Source: Anderseniella sp963787895 (lineage in GTDB: Bacteria; Pseudomonadota; Alphaproteobacteria; Rhizobiales; Aestuariivirgaceae). From it: 64,000 nt of DNA. The notes below the pieces were generated by a model. It ran no database searches. It saw only the letters and a program-made list of their open reading frames with translations, and was not told where the DNA came from. Numbering within the stretch: position 1 is the first letter of the stretch; each line of letters begins with the position of its first letter. The translations under genes were made by a program, and so were the position numbers. The DNA lies in NCBI GenBank assembly GCA_963787895.1, contig CAWBEX010000002.1, positions 62,001-126,000 on the forward strand, read 5' to 3'. This document shows positions 52,550-60,492 of this stretch, in pieces.

Positions 52550-52571
52550 TGGGTTCCACAATGGGTTCCAC
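52550..52571. repeat. Tandem 10-bp direct repeat near the integrase gene
   Basis: TGGGTTCCAC occurs at 52550-52559 and again at 52562-52571, separated by AA, a 12-bp period. It lies at the 3' end of the integrase-like gene, where arm-type or core attachment sites are often found. Confidence 0.65.
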
Positions 52572-52575
52572 TCTG

Positions 52576-53766
52576 TCATGCACCATCCTGGGTACCGCTG
52601 ACGGCCCTTACCCGCTCCGCCCAGGCATTGAGCACGCGCCGCTTCTCATCCATTTCTGCTGCAAGTTGGTAGATGCCGCGAACCCCCGATGCCGTACCTG
52701 ATCTTACATTCAAAACCCTATCAAGAAGTTCAGGCGCTGCCCCCAGCCTCGCCATCCCTACTGCCGCTGTGCGCCTCAGGTCACGCAACTGCCAGCCCTC
52801 AACTTCGGACAGCTTTCGTGATTTGGCAACCGCATTGGAATAGCCCGTCACCGGGGTCGTTGCGCGTGGGCCGGCAGGAAACACCAGCCCGCTTTTCGAG
52901 CGCGGCAACGAGGCCAGAATTTCCAGAGCCAGATCTGCCAACGGCAACTCATGCGTGTGTGATCCATGCGCACGTGCACCCGGCGGCGTCCACACCCTTG
53001 ACTGAAACTGAATGTCCTCAAGCCGCATGGATGCGATGTCATTCCTGCTCTGCCCTGTAAGCAGCAGCAGCTTGAACAAGGGTCCAAACGGCCAGCCCTG
53101 CCTGCTCCACGTTGACCACAAACTTGTGATCTCGCCATCACTGAGTATGCGCTCCCGCGACACCTCCTTGTGCGGGGCGGACACACCGCGACCGGGGTTG
53201 GCATCAACCAGATCCACACCCGCGCCCCATGCAAACATCTTGCGCACCAGCGCCAGCAGGCGGTTGGCTTGAACAGGGTGACCGCGCGCTGCGACGGTCT
53301 CGACCAGTTCAATCACGTCACGCCGCTGGATGGTGCCTGCTCCGCGCTTGCCCCACAGCGGCAACACTTCTCGCCGGATCAGCCCCGCGTCCGTTGCCCA
53401 CGTCTTCTTGTTGCGCTGAGCATGGCGCTCGAGGTAGCTGCGCGCCAGGTACTCGACTGTCACCGCACCACCGGTGACAGCCGTACGTTGCCGTGCCGGG
53501 TCACGGCCTTCCGCTACTTCCTTCAGGGCCTGCCCGGCCGCTGTGCGTGCAATCTGCAAGGGCAGCGCCGGCCACGCCCCAAGTGACAGCCGCTTGCGCT
53601 TGCCGGCCGACCTGTACATGATCTGCCAAGTACGCTGGCCGGAACTTGTCATGCGCAAGCCAAAGCCGGGGTGCTCTTTGTCCCAGTAGTCAACCCGCCC
53701 CTGTTTGGGTAACTCGAGCCGGGCAATGCCTGCTTCTGAAAACTTGATGACTGGCACCGGGTACAT
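52576..53766 (-). CDS. Tyrosine recombinase (phage-type integrase) with altered active site
   Basis: This is a 396-residue protein with a DUF4102-like N-terminal arm-binding region (GFGLRMTSSGQRTWQIMYRS), a SAM-like core-binding domain and a C-terminal catalytic domain. R241 (TGQSRNDIASMRL), R331 (RDLRRTAAVGMARLG) and nucleophile Y366 (GIYQLAAEM) are present. The box II His is replaced by R328 (normally HDLRRT), and the third-box His/Trp is replaced by V354 (VLNVRSG, normally LNH). Activity may be reduced or lost. ATG at 53766 is chosen; a start at 53889 is possible. No tRNA gene or island boundary is visible, so this may be an integration remnant or a domesticated recombinase. Confidence 0.82.
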   Translation of the reverse strand: MYPVPVIKFSEAGIARLELPKQGRVDYWDKEHPGFGLRMTSSGQRTWQIMYRSAGKRKRLSLGAWPALPLQIARTAAGQALKEVAEGRDPARQRTAVTGGAVTVEYLARSYLERHAQRNKKTWATDAGLIRREVLPLWGKRGAGTIQRRDVIELVETVAARGHPVQANRLLALVRKMFAWGAGVDLVDANPGRGVSAPHKEVSRERILSDGEITSLWSTWSRQGWPFGPLFKLLLLTGQSRNDIASMRLEDIQFQSRVWTPPGARAHGSHTHELPLADLALEILASLPRSKSGLVFPAGPRATTPVTGYSNAVAKSRKLSEVEGWQLRDLRRTAAVGMARLGAAPELLDRVLNVRSGTASGVRGIYQLAAEMDEKRRVLNAWAERVRAVSGTQDGA

Positions 53767-54114
53767 TGCTCCTGTGATGAACGCCGCGGGGTCGGGGGGT
53801 CCACAAACCCGCGCATTATATTTGCGCTGTTTCAGGCAGCGTGTGGGCCAAACCTCACTCTTTCCACAGCCAATCCACAGCGCTGGCAATCACGCCCGTG
53901 TGACAGCCGCTCACGCAATGTGTGAAGCCGGGTGTGACGTTGTGCACCCCCAGCCCTGCAGCATCTTGAAATTCATAAACAATCCTGTTGCCCAAGCTGT
54001 GTTGCAACTTGATTGGCAAGTTACGCCGGCCAGGCCCATCTTCAGTACATCGACACAAGGCCGACGCCCTCGACTGCCGAGGCCGCTCACAAGCAATACA
54101 GAAGGAACAAGAAG
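53767..54114. other. Divergent gap between integrase and small secreted protein
   Basis: These 348 bases hold no supportable gene. The sequence is GC-rich with runs of C and G near the integrase end. It should contain promoters for both neighbours. No tRNA-like or att-like sequence was recognised. Confidence 0.4.
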
Positions 54115-54345
54115 ATGAGAAAACTCGCAATCACCCTTTCCACCCTGGCGCTGCTCGCAGGCCCAGCAATTGCCGGTGACAACTACAAGGACGACACTTT
54201 CAACCCCGCCGCTGTCACCAACAGCAATGCGAACGCAAAACAGGACTTTGCAGCAAGCATTGCCCCCGTCAGCACCGCAGGAAAGAAGTTCAATTTTGGT
54301 GGTGGAAACATAGATCTTGAGCACCAACGGCGCAGCCAGCGCTAA
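54115..54345 (+). CDS. Small secreted protein, 76 residues
   Basis: The ATG at 54115 has AAGGAACAAGAAG upstream. The signal peptide is MRKLAITLSTLALLAGPAIA, with likely cleavage before GDNYKDD. The mature part is only about 56 residues and is polar, with repeated Asn/Ala (AVTNSNANAK) and an FGGGN motif. I recognise no family. It lies between the integrase-like gene and a convergent FAD oxidoreductase region and may be part of the accessory segment. Confidence 0.65.
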   Translation: MRKLAITLSTLALLAGPAIAGDNYKDDTFNPAAVTNSNANAKQDFAASIAPVSTAGKKFNFGGGNIDLEHQRRSQR

Positions 54346-54415
54346 ACTCTGTGCAAACTGCCTGCAGCTGAATTGCGCTGATTCTCAGGCATAACCCAGC
54401 TGGTTCAGGCTACAG

Positions 54416-54442
54416 CGGCTCCGGGCACCCTCTCCCGGAGCT
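54416..54442 (+). other. GC-rich hairpin downstream of the small secreted protein
   Basis: GCTCCGGG and CCCGGAGC flank an 8-base loop, forming a perfect stem about 70 bases after the stop at 54345. There is no T-tract, so it may be a rho-dependent or processing signal rather than a classic terminator. Confidence 0.45.
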
Positions 54443-54471
54443 GCTTGTCTGTCCACTGGGCAGTTCGCATC

Positions 54472-54505
54472 AAAAAGGGTCCGCAAACCTTCCGTTCGCG
54501 AACCC
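54472..54505 (-). terminator. Rho-independent terminator on the minus strand
   Basis: Read on the minus strand, GGGTTCGC (54505-54498) pairs with GCGGACCC (54484-54477, one G-U pair), followed by TTTTT (54476-54472). It would end a transcript coming from the FAD oxidoreductase or the 25-codon ORF upstream. Confidence 0.7.
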
Positions 54506-54660
54506 TTCGTGAGAGATGCCGTTTGAGGGCATGTCCTGAAAACCAATGCGCTTTGCGTTTCATTCAAACTGGCAACGCATCAGTAAGTGCCCAATTTGGT
54601 GTACTTTTTGATACTGCCTATACGCAATTCGCTGTTGAGCCGGCTTTCGCGGCAAAAACA

Positions 54661-54738
54661 TCAGATAGAGAAGGCTGCTCCAATATCAGATGTCCGTGCC
54701 TGGATTTCCCTAACAGCAGTTTTGATCTCACTAGACAT
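54661..54738 (-). CDS. 25-residue ORF with a perfect Shine-Dalgarno sequence
   Basis: On the minus strand AAAGGAGGTGATCC precedes the ATG at 54738 and is complementary to the whole 16S rRNA tail over 13 or more bases. The frame encodes MSSEIKTAVREIQARTSDIG plus five residues (AAFSI) and stops at 54661. It lies 78 bases after the FAD oxidoreductase gene on the same strand, upstream of a terminator at 54472. It could be a leader peptide, a toxin-like small peptide or a ribosome-sequestering element. No similarity is recognised. Confidence 0.5.
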   Translation of the reverse strand: MSSEIKTAVREIQARTSDIGAAFSI

Positions 54739-54815
54739 CGGATCACCTCCTTTCGTTGATTGACGATGTAAAAAGCCTATCACCACCAGTGCTTCCGTCA
54801 ATCAGCAATCAGACC

Positions 54816-55895
54816 TCAAACATTAAATCTGTGAGGACGAAACGGCGAGAGCATCGTCTGTGTCGAGTTTTCTGCCATTTCTGCTGCCACCAGACGCCCC
54901 ACCAGTGGCGCCAGTGTGACACCGGAGTGCATCACGGCGACATAGGGGTTGGCAACTTCACCGCCCAATCGGCCGATAGCGGGATACGAATCACCTGGCA
55001 TCGGGCGTACTCCGTAGCGCACCTTTTCAATGCGCATATCCGCTGCAGCTCGCGGCAGCCGCTGCTTCAGCCGTTCAAGCATCCTTTCGGCAACGCTTTC
55101 AACTGCATCGGCGCCTATCGCGCCGGAGAACATGTTGCCGCACACCGCACGCCCGTCACTCAATTGCTTGAAATGCACGTCCGGCGACCAGACCGTATGG
55201 TTGATCTTCACAGGCAGTTGGCTGGTTTCAATGAGTACACCTGGTTCATTCTGCATTGGCAGGTGATATCCGCACGATTTTGCCAGCGCACCCGTTTGCA
55301 CTCCTGCTGCAATGACAACATCGTCCACCGCGGTTCGGCCCGCCGGGCTGACGATCACATAACCACCGCTGCCACTTGTTTCGATACCCGAGACCTGCGC
55401 ACCTGCCAGCACGACCGCGCCCGCGTCCTGGGCTGTGCGCAGCAACAGCCGGGTCATATGTCCTGCCTCGGCTACGCCTTCACTGTCCAGGTACAGCGCT
55501 TGCTGCGGTAAATCGGCCAGTTCCGGCTCCATTTCGCTGATTTCCTGCCGACTCACCACTTTCACCGGATGGTTGAAGCGGCCAAGATCACGCGCAAGGT
55601 CTTGCAGGCTTTCATCGCCAGTCTCCCAGTTCAGTGAACCGGTCCACTTGATATCCAGCGCACCCCGGAAAATCTTGTCCAGTTCGCGGTGAGCTTCTAT
55701 CGCCGCCAGCCGCATCAAATAGTAGTCTTCGCGGCTGACAAAGCTGGCATTTATCCAGCCCATGGAACGTGATGACGCCCCGCAGGCAGGTTCAAATGCT
55801 TCGAATACCGTGACTTTACAATCTCTTAGAGAAAGTTCACGGGCGATGGACGCCCCAATGATGCCGGCACCGATGACGCCAATATGCTGTTTCAT
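54816..55895 (-). CDS. FAD-dependent oxidoreductase (D-amino acid/glycine oxidase family)
   Basis: This 359-residue DAO-family flavoenzyme has the dinucleotide site IGVIGAGIIGASIARELSLR, and CGASSRSMGWINASF follows. VVIAAGVQTGALAK marks the middle. The C-terminal block RPMPGDSYPAIGRLG and VAVMHSGVTLAPLVGRLVA is typical of glycine/sarcosine-type oxidases. It oxidises an amine or amino acid with FAD; the substrate is unknown. A terminator at 55924-55948 separates it from the DUF465 gene upstream. Confidence 0.9.
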   Translation of the reverse strand: MKQHIGVIGAGIIGASIARELSLRDCKVTVFEAFEPACGASSRSMGWINASFVSREDYYLMRLAAIEAHRELDKIFRGALDIKWTGSLNWETGDESLQDLARDLGRFNHPVKVVSRQEISEMEPELADLPQQALYLDSEGVAEAGHMTRLLLRTAQDAGAVVLAGAQVSGIETSGSGGYVIVSPAGRTAVDDVVIAAGVQTGALAKSCGYHLPMQNEPGVLIETSQLPVKINHTVWSPDVHFKQLSDGRAVCGNMFSGAIGADAVESVAERMLERLKQRLPRAAADMRIEKVRYGVRPMPGDSYPAIGRLGGEVANPYVAVMHSGVTLAPLVGRLVAAEMAENSTQTMLSPFRPHRFNV

Positions 55896-55914
55896 GACCC
55901 GGACAAGCCCTCAC

Positions 55915-55950
55915 AATAAAGAACCGCCCAGACTTGAAGCCTGGGCGGCG
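55915..55950 (-). terminator. Terminator downstream of the DUF465 gene
   Basis: On the minus strand CCGCCCA (55948-55942), an 11-base loop and TGGGCGG (55930-55924) are followed by TTCTTTATT. It ends the DUF465 transcript upstream of the FAD oxidoreductase. Confidence 0.75.
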
Positions 55951-55986
55951 CAGGTTCTAACTCAAATGTATCCGAAAACCTGAAGG

Positions 55987-56175
55987 TCAGGAAACCAGTA
56001 CACGACCGAGTTGTCCCTCAATACGTGCGATCTCGTCCTTCAATTGCAGTTTTCGTCGCTTGAGTTTCGCCAGTTCAACGCTATCGACTGAAGGATGCTG
56101 CATTTCATCAGCTATCTTGGCCTCCAAGGACTGGTGTTTTGCGCTCAACTCCGACAGGTGTGACTGAAGCGACAT
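55987..56175 (-). CDS. DUF465 (YdcH-like) small helical protein
   Basis: This 62-residue coiled-coil protein is MSLQSHLSELSAKHQSLEAK followed by KLKRRKLQLKDEIARIEGQL, the typical DUF465 pattern of a helical hairpin with a K-L-K-R/K-x-K-L-x-L-K-D centre. ATG at 56175 has a strong AAGGAGG site. It is divergent from a second, different DUF465 gene at 56366. The family is widespread in alphaproteobacteria and functionally uncharacterised. Confidence 0.88.
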   Translation of the reverse strand: MSLQSHLSELSAKHQSLEAKIADEMQHPSVDSVELAKLKRRKLQLKDEIARIEGQLGRVLVS

Positions 56176-56365
56176 ATAGACCTCCTTCGATGTTTGAAAC
56201 CTAACCACCAAACTGTGCCATGCCAATCACCTCAAGTCGATGTGATTTATCTCCCTTGTTGACCGATTGTGGGCGCAAGCCCGAACGAAACCTTGCAAAG
56301 TCCGCAGAAAATGCTGAAAAATGCATTTCAAATTTTCGGCACTGCCGATCACAATCGAGGCCATC

Positions 56366-56572
56366 ATGGAAAGAGCAGCCCGGGACGAGATGATGTCCCT
56401 GCTCAATGCGCTCAAGCAACGCCACCGCGATCTGGATGCAGCAATCGATTCGCTCAGCCAGTCTTCTTCGGCCGACCAGCTTCAGTTGCGCCGCTTGAAG
56501 AAAGAGAAACTGGCGCTGAAAGACCGTATTTCACGCATTGAAGACGATTTCCTGCCCGACATCACTGCCTGA
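56366..56572 (+). CDS. Second DUF465 small helical protein
   Basis: This 68-residue protein includes MMSLLNALKQRHRDLDAAID and RRLKKEKLALKDRISRIEDD, the same DUF465 hairpin pattern as the gene at 55987-56175 but only moderately similar. ATG at 56366 has GAGG five bases upstream; the internal ATG at residues 8-9 is an alternative. It is divergent from the first copy across 190 bases and 84 bases upstream of purE. Confidence 0.85.
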   Translation: MERAARDEMMSLLNALKQRHRDLDAAIDSLSQSSSADQLQLRRLKKEKLALKDRISRIEDDFLPDITA

Positions 56573-56656
56573 CTTTGCCCATTGCGCTGTGATCATGCAT
56601 TCATATAATCGCGCGCTTTCCAGCATCGAACGTGCAGCAACACGAAAGCACCCAGT

Positions 56657-57151
56657 ATGACCCGACCAGCAAGCAATGATGTTGCCATCATCATGGGCAG
56701 CCAGTCCGACTGGCCCGTCATGCGCAACACCGCAGATACCTTGAAGGCACTCGGTATCAGCTACGAAGCCCGCATCGTATCAGCCCACCGCACGCCCGAA
56801 CGACTGTTCAGTTTTGCAAAGGGCGCAAAGGCTGAAGGCTTCAAGATCATCATAGCCGGTGCCGGAGGCGCTGCACACCTGCCCGGAATGACTGCCAGCA
56901 TGACCCCGCTTCCGGTGTTTGGCGTACCAGTTGAGAGCAAGACATTATCAGGTATCGACTCGCTGTATTCAATTGTCCAGATGCCTGCCGGCATCCCGGT
57001 GGGCACGCTGGCGATTGGCAAGGCCGGTGCAGTCAATGCCGCCTTGCTGGCAGCAGCGGTACTGGCGTTGAATGACCCGGAATTGGCAGAAAAACTGGAG
57101 AAATGGCGTAGCGATCAAACGGATGCCATCGCCTCGATACCTAAAGATTGA
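56657..57151 (+). CDS. purE: N5-carboxyaminoimidazole ribonucleotide mutase
   Basis: PurE moves the carboxylate of N5-CAIR to C4 in de novo purine synthesis. The 164-residue protein has the class I motifs VAIIMGSQSDWPVM, VSAHRTPERLFSFA (His/Arg active site) and GAGGAAHLPGMTASMTPLPV. The length is normal. It is six bases upstream of purK and co-expressed with it. Confidence 0.97.
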   Translation: MTRPASNDVAIIMGSQSDWPVMRNTADTLKALGISYEARIVSAHRTPERLFSFAKGAKAEGFKIIIAGAGGAAHLPGMTASMTPLPVFGVPVESKTLSGIDSLYSIVQMPAGIPVGTLAIGKAGAVNAALLAAAVLALNDPELAEKLEKWRSDQTDAIASIPKD

Positions 57152-57157
57152 ACAATT

Positions 57158-58243
57158 ATGACATTCCCTCTTCAGCGTGGCCAGACAATCGGCATTCTTG
57201 GTGGCGGACAGCTTGGCCGCATGCTGGCGCTGGCTGCGGCAAGGCTGGGGTTCAAGACTCACATCTTTGCACCAAAGGGAGACAATCCGGCATTTGAGGT
57301 AGCAGACCGCCACACTGAAGCTGCGTTCGATGACGTAAGTGCAATCCAGCGGTTTGCTGCAGCTTGCCATGTCGTTACCTATGAATGGGAGAATGTGCCG
57401 GTCAGTGTTTGCGACACCATCTCTGCCATCTGCCAGGTTCGCCCCGGTGCTGACGTCCTGCGCATCTCACAGGATCGGATCGCCGAGAAAACCTTCGCAT
57501 CGGGCCTCGCAATTGCCGTACCGGACTTCCATCCGGTCGGCTCGCTGGCTGAACTGCAGGAAGCCATTGGCCATGTTGGGCGCCCAGCCGTGCTGAAAAC
57601 CAGGCGTTTTGGCTACGACGGCAAGGGCCAGACCCGCATAATGGACACCACTGACCTCGCTCAGGCATGGGCTGCAATCGGCGAGCAGCCGGCCATACTG
57701 GAGGCTTTTGTTCCCTTCGAACGCGAGGTTTCCGTCATCTGTGCACGCACGCATGACGGGGCCATCGCCACCTACGATCTACCTGAAAATGCTCATGAAA
57801 ACGGCATCCTGCGGTCCTCCACCGTGCCGGCCCGCGTGAAACCGCGCACCGCAACTGCTGCGCGCGAAATCGCCGGAACCCTGCTGCAGGCGCTGAACTA
57901 TGTCGGGGTACTGGGTGTTGAGCTGTTTCTGGTGTCAAAAGGTGGTAGTGAAACCCTCGTTCTCAACGAAATCGCTCCGCGCGTCCACAATTCCGGCCAC
58001 TGGACCGAAGCTGCCTGCCATGTCTCACAGTTTGAACAGCACATCCGTGCAGTAGCTGGCTGGCCTCTCGGCAGTACCGAGCGCCACAGTGATTGCGTGA
58101 TGGAGAACCTGCTGGGTGACGAAATCCATGCTTGCCATGACCTGGCAGCCCTGCCCGGTGCAGTGGTGCACGACTATGGCAAGGCTGAAACCAGGCCCGG
58201 CCGCAAGATGGGTCATGTAACCCGCCTCAAACTGCGCAAATAG
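57158..58243 (+). CDS. purK: N5-carboxyaminoimidazole ribonucleotide synthase
   Basis: PurK is the ATP-grasp enzyme that carboxylates AIR with bicarbonate to N5-CAIR, the substrate of PurE. The 361-residue protein has IGILGGGQLGRMLALAAARL, the ATP-grasp segments AVLKTRRFGYDGKGQTRI and FVPFEREVSVICART, and the metal-site block LNEIAPRVHNSGHWTEAACH. ATG at 57158 follows purE by six bases. Confidence 0.97.
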   Translation: MTFPLQRGQTIGILGGGQLGRMLALAAARLGFKTHIFAPKGDNPAFEVADRHTEAAFDDVSAIQRFAAACHVVTYEWENVPVSVCDTISAICQVRPGADVLRISQDRIAEKTFASGLAIAVPDFHPVGSLAELQEAIGHVGRPAVLKTRRFGYDGKGQTRIMDTTDLAQAWAAIGEQPAILEAFVPFEREVSVICARTHDGAIATYDLPENAHENGILRSSTVPARVKPRTATAAREIAGTLLQALNYVGVLGVELFLVSKGGSETLVLNEIAPRVHNSGHWTEAACHVSQFEQHIRAVAGWPLGSTERHSDCVMENLLGDEIHACHDLAALPGAVVHDYGKAETRPGRKMGHVTRLKLRK

Positions 58244-58400
58244 CCCTCTTTTACCAGCAACCTGCGCAACTTGCCCCTCGACAATGCCAGGACGTTCTGG
58301 TAGTCACAGGCCCAATCGGGTCAGGTAAGCACTTGTCCTGCTGATGGTTTATTGCTTCGGCTTTCCGCCAGGTTCCAATCCACAGCAATTGATCTGAAAA

Positions 58401-58427
58401 GTATTAACGCCAACGCGGGGTATTAAC
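58401..58427 (+). promoter_or_regulatory. Direct repeats upstream of rpsU
   Basis: GTATTAAC occurs at 58401-58408 and again at 58420-58427, separated by 11 bases. The second copy ends two bases before the GTG start of rpsU and sits just after its GGGG ribosome site. This spacing fits a protein or RNA element acting on initiation of rpsU. Confidence 0.4.
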
Positions 58428-58429
58428 CT

Positions 58430-58657
58430 GTGCATGTAATTGTACGTGACAACAATGTAGATCAGGCGCTCAAAGCGCTGAAAAAGAAGATGCAGCGTGA
58501 AGGCATCTTCCGTGAAATGAAGCTGCGCGGCCACTTCGAAAAGCCATCTGAAAAGAAGGCGCGCGAGAAGGCTGAAGCTATCCGCCGCACCCGCAAGCTG
58601 GCCCGCAAGAAAGCCATGCGCGAAGGCGGCTTGGTCGCTGGCAAGCGCGGTAAATAG
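58430..58657 (+). CDS. rpsU: 30S ribosomal protein S21
   Basis: This is a 75-residue bS21 starting at GTG 58430 (MHVIVRDNNVDQALKALKKK then MQREGIFREMKLRGHFEKPS), with the Lys/Arg-rich C-terminal tail ARKKAMREGGLVAGKRGK. The length is typical of alphaproteobacteria. A clear terminator follows. Confidence 0.96.
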   Translation: MHVIVRDNNVDQALKALKKKMQREGIFREMKLRGHFEKPSEKKAREKAEAIRRTRKLARKKAMREGGLVAGKRGK

Positions 58658-58684
58658 CGCTTCCTTACAGAACTGATATTTCCA

Positions 58685-58720
58685 GCCTGCGCAGTATACC
58701 CGCCGCGCAGGCTTTGTTGT
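58685..58720 (+). terminator. rpsU terminator
   Basis: GCCTGCGC (58685-58692) and GCGCAGGC (58705-58712) form a perfect 8-bp stem followed by TTTGTTGT. Confidence 0.85.
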
Positions 58721-58825
58721 GTCCGGGGCCAGGCATTGCACCGCTCTGACCGTGCAAAGTCACAAATACTGTGCTATTAGTTCTGCACCAACGAGAGTGG
58801 GCGCTAGTTGGAAGGACGCAGAGAC

Positions 58826-59659
58826 ATGAAAACCTTCATCGTCGCGTTATTGACGTTTATTTGCCTAATCAGTGCGGACCGTCCCTCTCAGGCAGCCCCG
58901 GCTGAATACACTTATTGCCGCAATGGCGGACAGGAGCAAAAGCTCGACCTCTACAAACCCGCTTCCGGGCTTCAGTCGCCAGGCACCATCATCTACATTC
59001 ATGGTGGTGGCTACACCCAAGGTGACAAGCGTACCGGATTTGAACTCCGCCGCGCGAAACTATTGACGCAATTCGGTTTTTCGGTCGTCTCCATCAACTA
59101 TCGGCTGGCCCCGCAAGCCATCTTCCCTGCGCAATATGCGGATGCGGGCTGTGCAGTGAAATACCTGTTCGACAATGCATCAGAACTTGGCATCAACACC
59201 AGCTGGCTCGGTGTCATGGGCGACAGCGCTGGTGGGCACCTTGCAGCCCTGCTCGGCGTTACCAGTGACCTGGGCCCCGGCGTGCCGGTTTCGGCTGTTG
59301 CAGCCTTCTATGGCGCGTTTGATCTGGTCAACATGGAGACAGATACCCTACTGCCCCAAGCCATCAGCTCCGCACTACCTACTGCGGAGTTGCGCAGCAC
59401 CTGGAGCCCGATCCGCTACACAACCCGCAAGGATCCGCCGTTTCTTCTCATCCACGGCAAGCAGGACAAGTTCGTATCCATCGCCCAAAGTGTAAAGTTC
59501 GCACTGGCTCTAAAGAAGGCAGGGCATGAACCGATGCTTGCAGCGGTTGAAAATGCAGGGCACGGCTTGGTAGAGCGGACTGGCAAGGTCGATCCGGATG
59601 CAGCAACAATAGACAAGCTGATGGTCGGATTCTTTTTGAAGGCCGCCGGCGTGAAGTAA
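58826..59659 (+). CDS. Exported alpha/beta hydrolase (BD-FAE/esterase type)
   Basis: This is a 277-residue hydrolase with a signal peptide (MKTFIVALLTFICLISADRP, then SQAAPAEYT). HGGGYTQGDKRTG is the oxyanion HGGG motif, VMGDSAGGHLAALLG holds the nucleophile Ser, and HGKQDKFVS and NAGHGLVER carry the Asp and His. ATG at 58826 has GGAAGGA upstream. It probably acts on short acyl esters in the periplasm. The substrate is unknown. Confidence 0.88.
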   Translation: MKTFIVALLTFICLISADRPSQAAPAEYTYCRNGGQEQKLDLYKPASGLQSPGTIIYIHGGGYTQGDKRTGFELRRAKLLTQFGFSVVSINYRLAPQAIFPAQYADAGCAVKYLFDNASELGINTSWLGVMGDSAGGHLAALLGVTSDLGPGVPVSAVAAFYGAFDLVNMETDTLLPQAISSALPTAELRSTWSPIRYTTRKDPPFLLIHGKQDKFVSIAQSVKFALALKKAGHEPMLAAVENAGHGLVERTGKVDPDAATIDKLMVGFFLKAAGVK

Positions 59660-59670
59660 AATCCTGCCGC

Positions 59671-60477
59671 CTACTCCGCTGCCACCTTGATCCTCTCGCC
59701 CGGCGCAAACCGCGAGATCATTGGGGTGCAAGACACGTTTGAAGAAAAGCTCAGCACGCTGCCTTCCGGCACTTGCTTCCACTCACTTGCTTCATCCTGG
59801 TCCAGTGGTTCCGACACCACAACCAACCCGCCTGCCGTGCACTTGTAATACAGTGACGGTGATTGCCCGTCCGTGGAATAGCGGAAAGCGTGCAACGTCT
59901 CACCGTCGCCAATCGCGGCTGCAAACTTCAACGGGTCACGAACCCCGTTTGACCGCATAAGGCTTTCAGCATGCGCGACGGCAAACTTCATGCCTCCAAC
60001 CGGGTCCGCCTCGCCGCCATGCGACATGGCCATCAGGAACAGCAGCTCAGAGTCGGTCGTGCCCGCACGGTGCGCATAAAGCGCTTCCGACACCTCGTTC
60101 TCAAGCGCCCGGCGAAGCCGGTCATAGCCGCCGATCTGTCCATTGTGCATGAACATCCATTTGCCCATGACGAAAGGGTGACAATTGGCCCGCGACACCG
60201 GCGTTCCGGTTGACGACCTGACGTGGGCGAAAAAGAACCGTGACTTGATCTGCTGGCAAAGACCGCGCAGATTATCATCATTCCACGCTGGAAATGGCTC
60301 CCGGAACAGGCCCGGCCTGGCAAGTTCGCCATACCAGCCAACACCAAAACCATCGCCATTGGTCTCGATCTTGGCTTCATGTGCCTTCAGGCTCTGCGCC
60401 AGCAAGGAATGCTTGGGCTCGGTCACGAGCGTATCAAGAAACACCGGTTCACCCCGGTAGACAATCCAGCGGCACAT
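59671..60477 (-). CDS. Class II glutamine amidotransferase (YafJ-like)
   Basis: This 268-residue Ntn-hydrolase of the YafJ/EgtC type begins MCRWIVYRGEPVFLDTLVTE, so Cys2 becomes the N-terminal nucleophile. GFGVGWYGELARPGLFREPF, FFAHVRSSTGTPVSRANCHP and FMHNGQIGGYDRLRR are class II glutamine-binding motifs. ATG at 60477 is chosen because it places Cys second; 60489 would not. Ammonia acceptor unknown. Confidence 0.9.
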   Translation of the reverse strand: MCRWIVYRGEPVFLDTLVTEPKHSLLAQSLKAHEAKIETNGDGFGVGWYGELARPGLFREPFPAWNDDNLRGLCQQIKSRFFFAHVRSSTGTPVSRANCHPFVMGKWMFMHNGQIGGYDRLRRALENEVSEALYAHRAGTTDSELLFLMAMSHGGEADPVGGMKFAVAHAESLMRSNGVRDPLKFAAAIGDGETLHAFRYSTDGQSPSLYYKCTAGGLVVVSEPLDQDEASEWKQVPEGSVLSFSSNVSCTPMISRFAPGERIKVAAE

Positions 60478-60492
60478 GACTCGAGGCACCTG

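Noticed and set aside
54730..54760. Fragment of a 16S rRNA gene 3' end (plus strand GGATCACCTCCTTTC)
   Set aside because: Only about 15 bases match. Upstream plus-strand sequence does not resemble the rest of helix 45, and the minus-strand reading as a Shine-Dalgarno sequence before an ATG is more economical.
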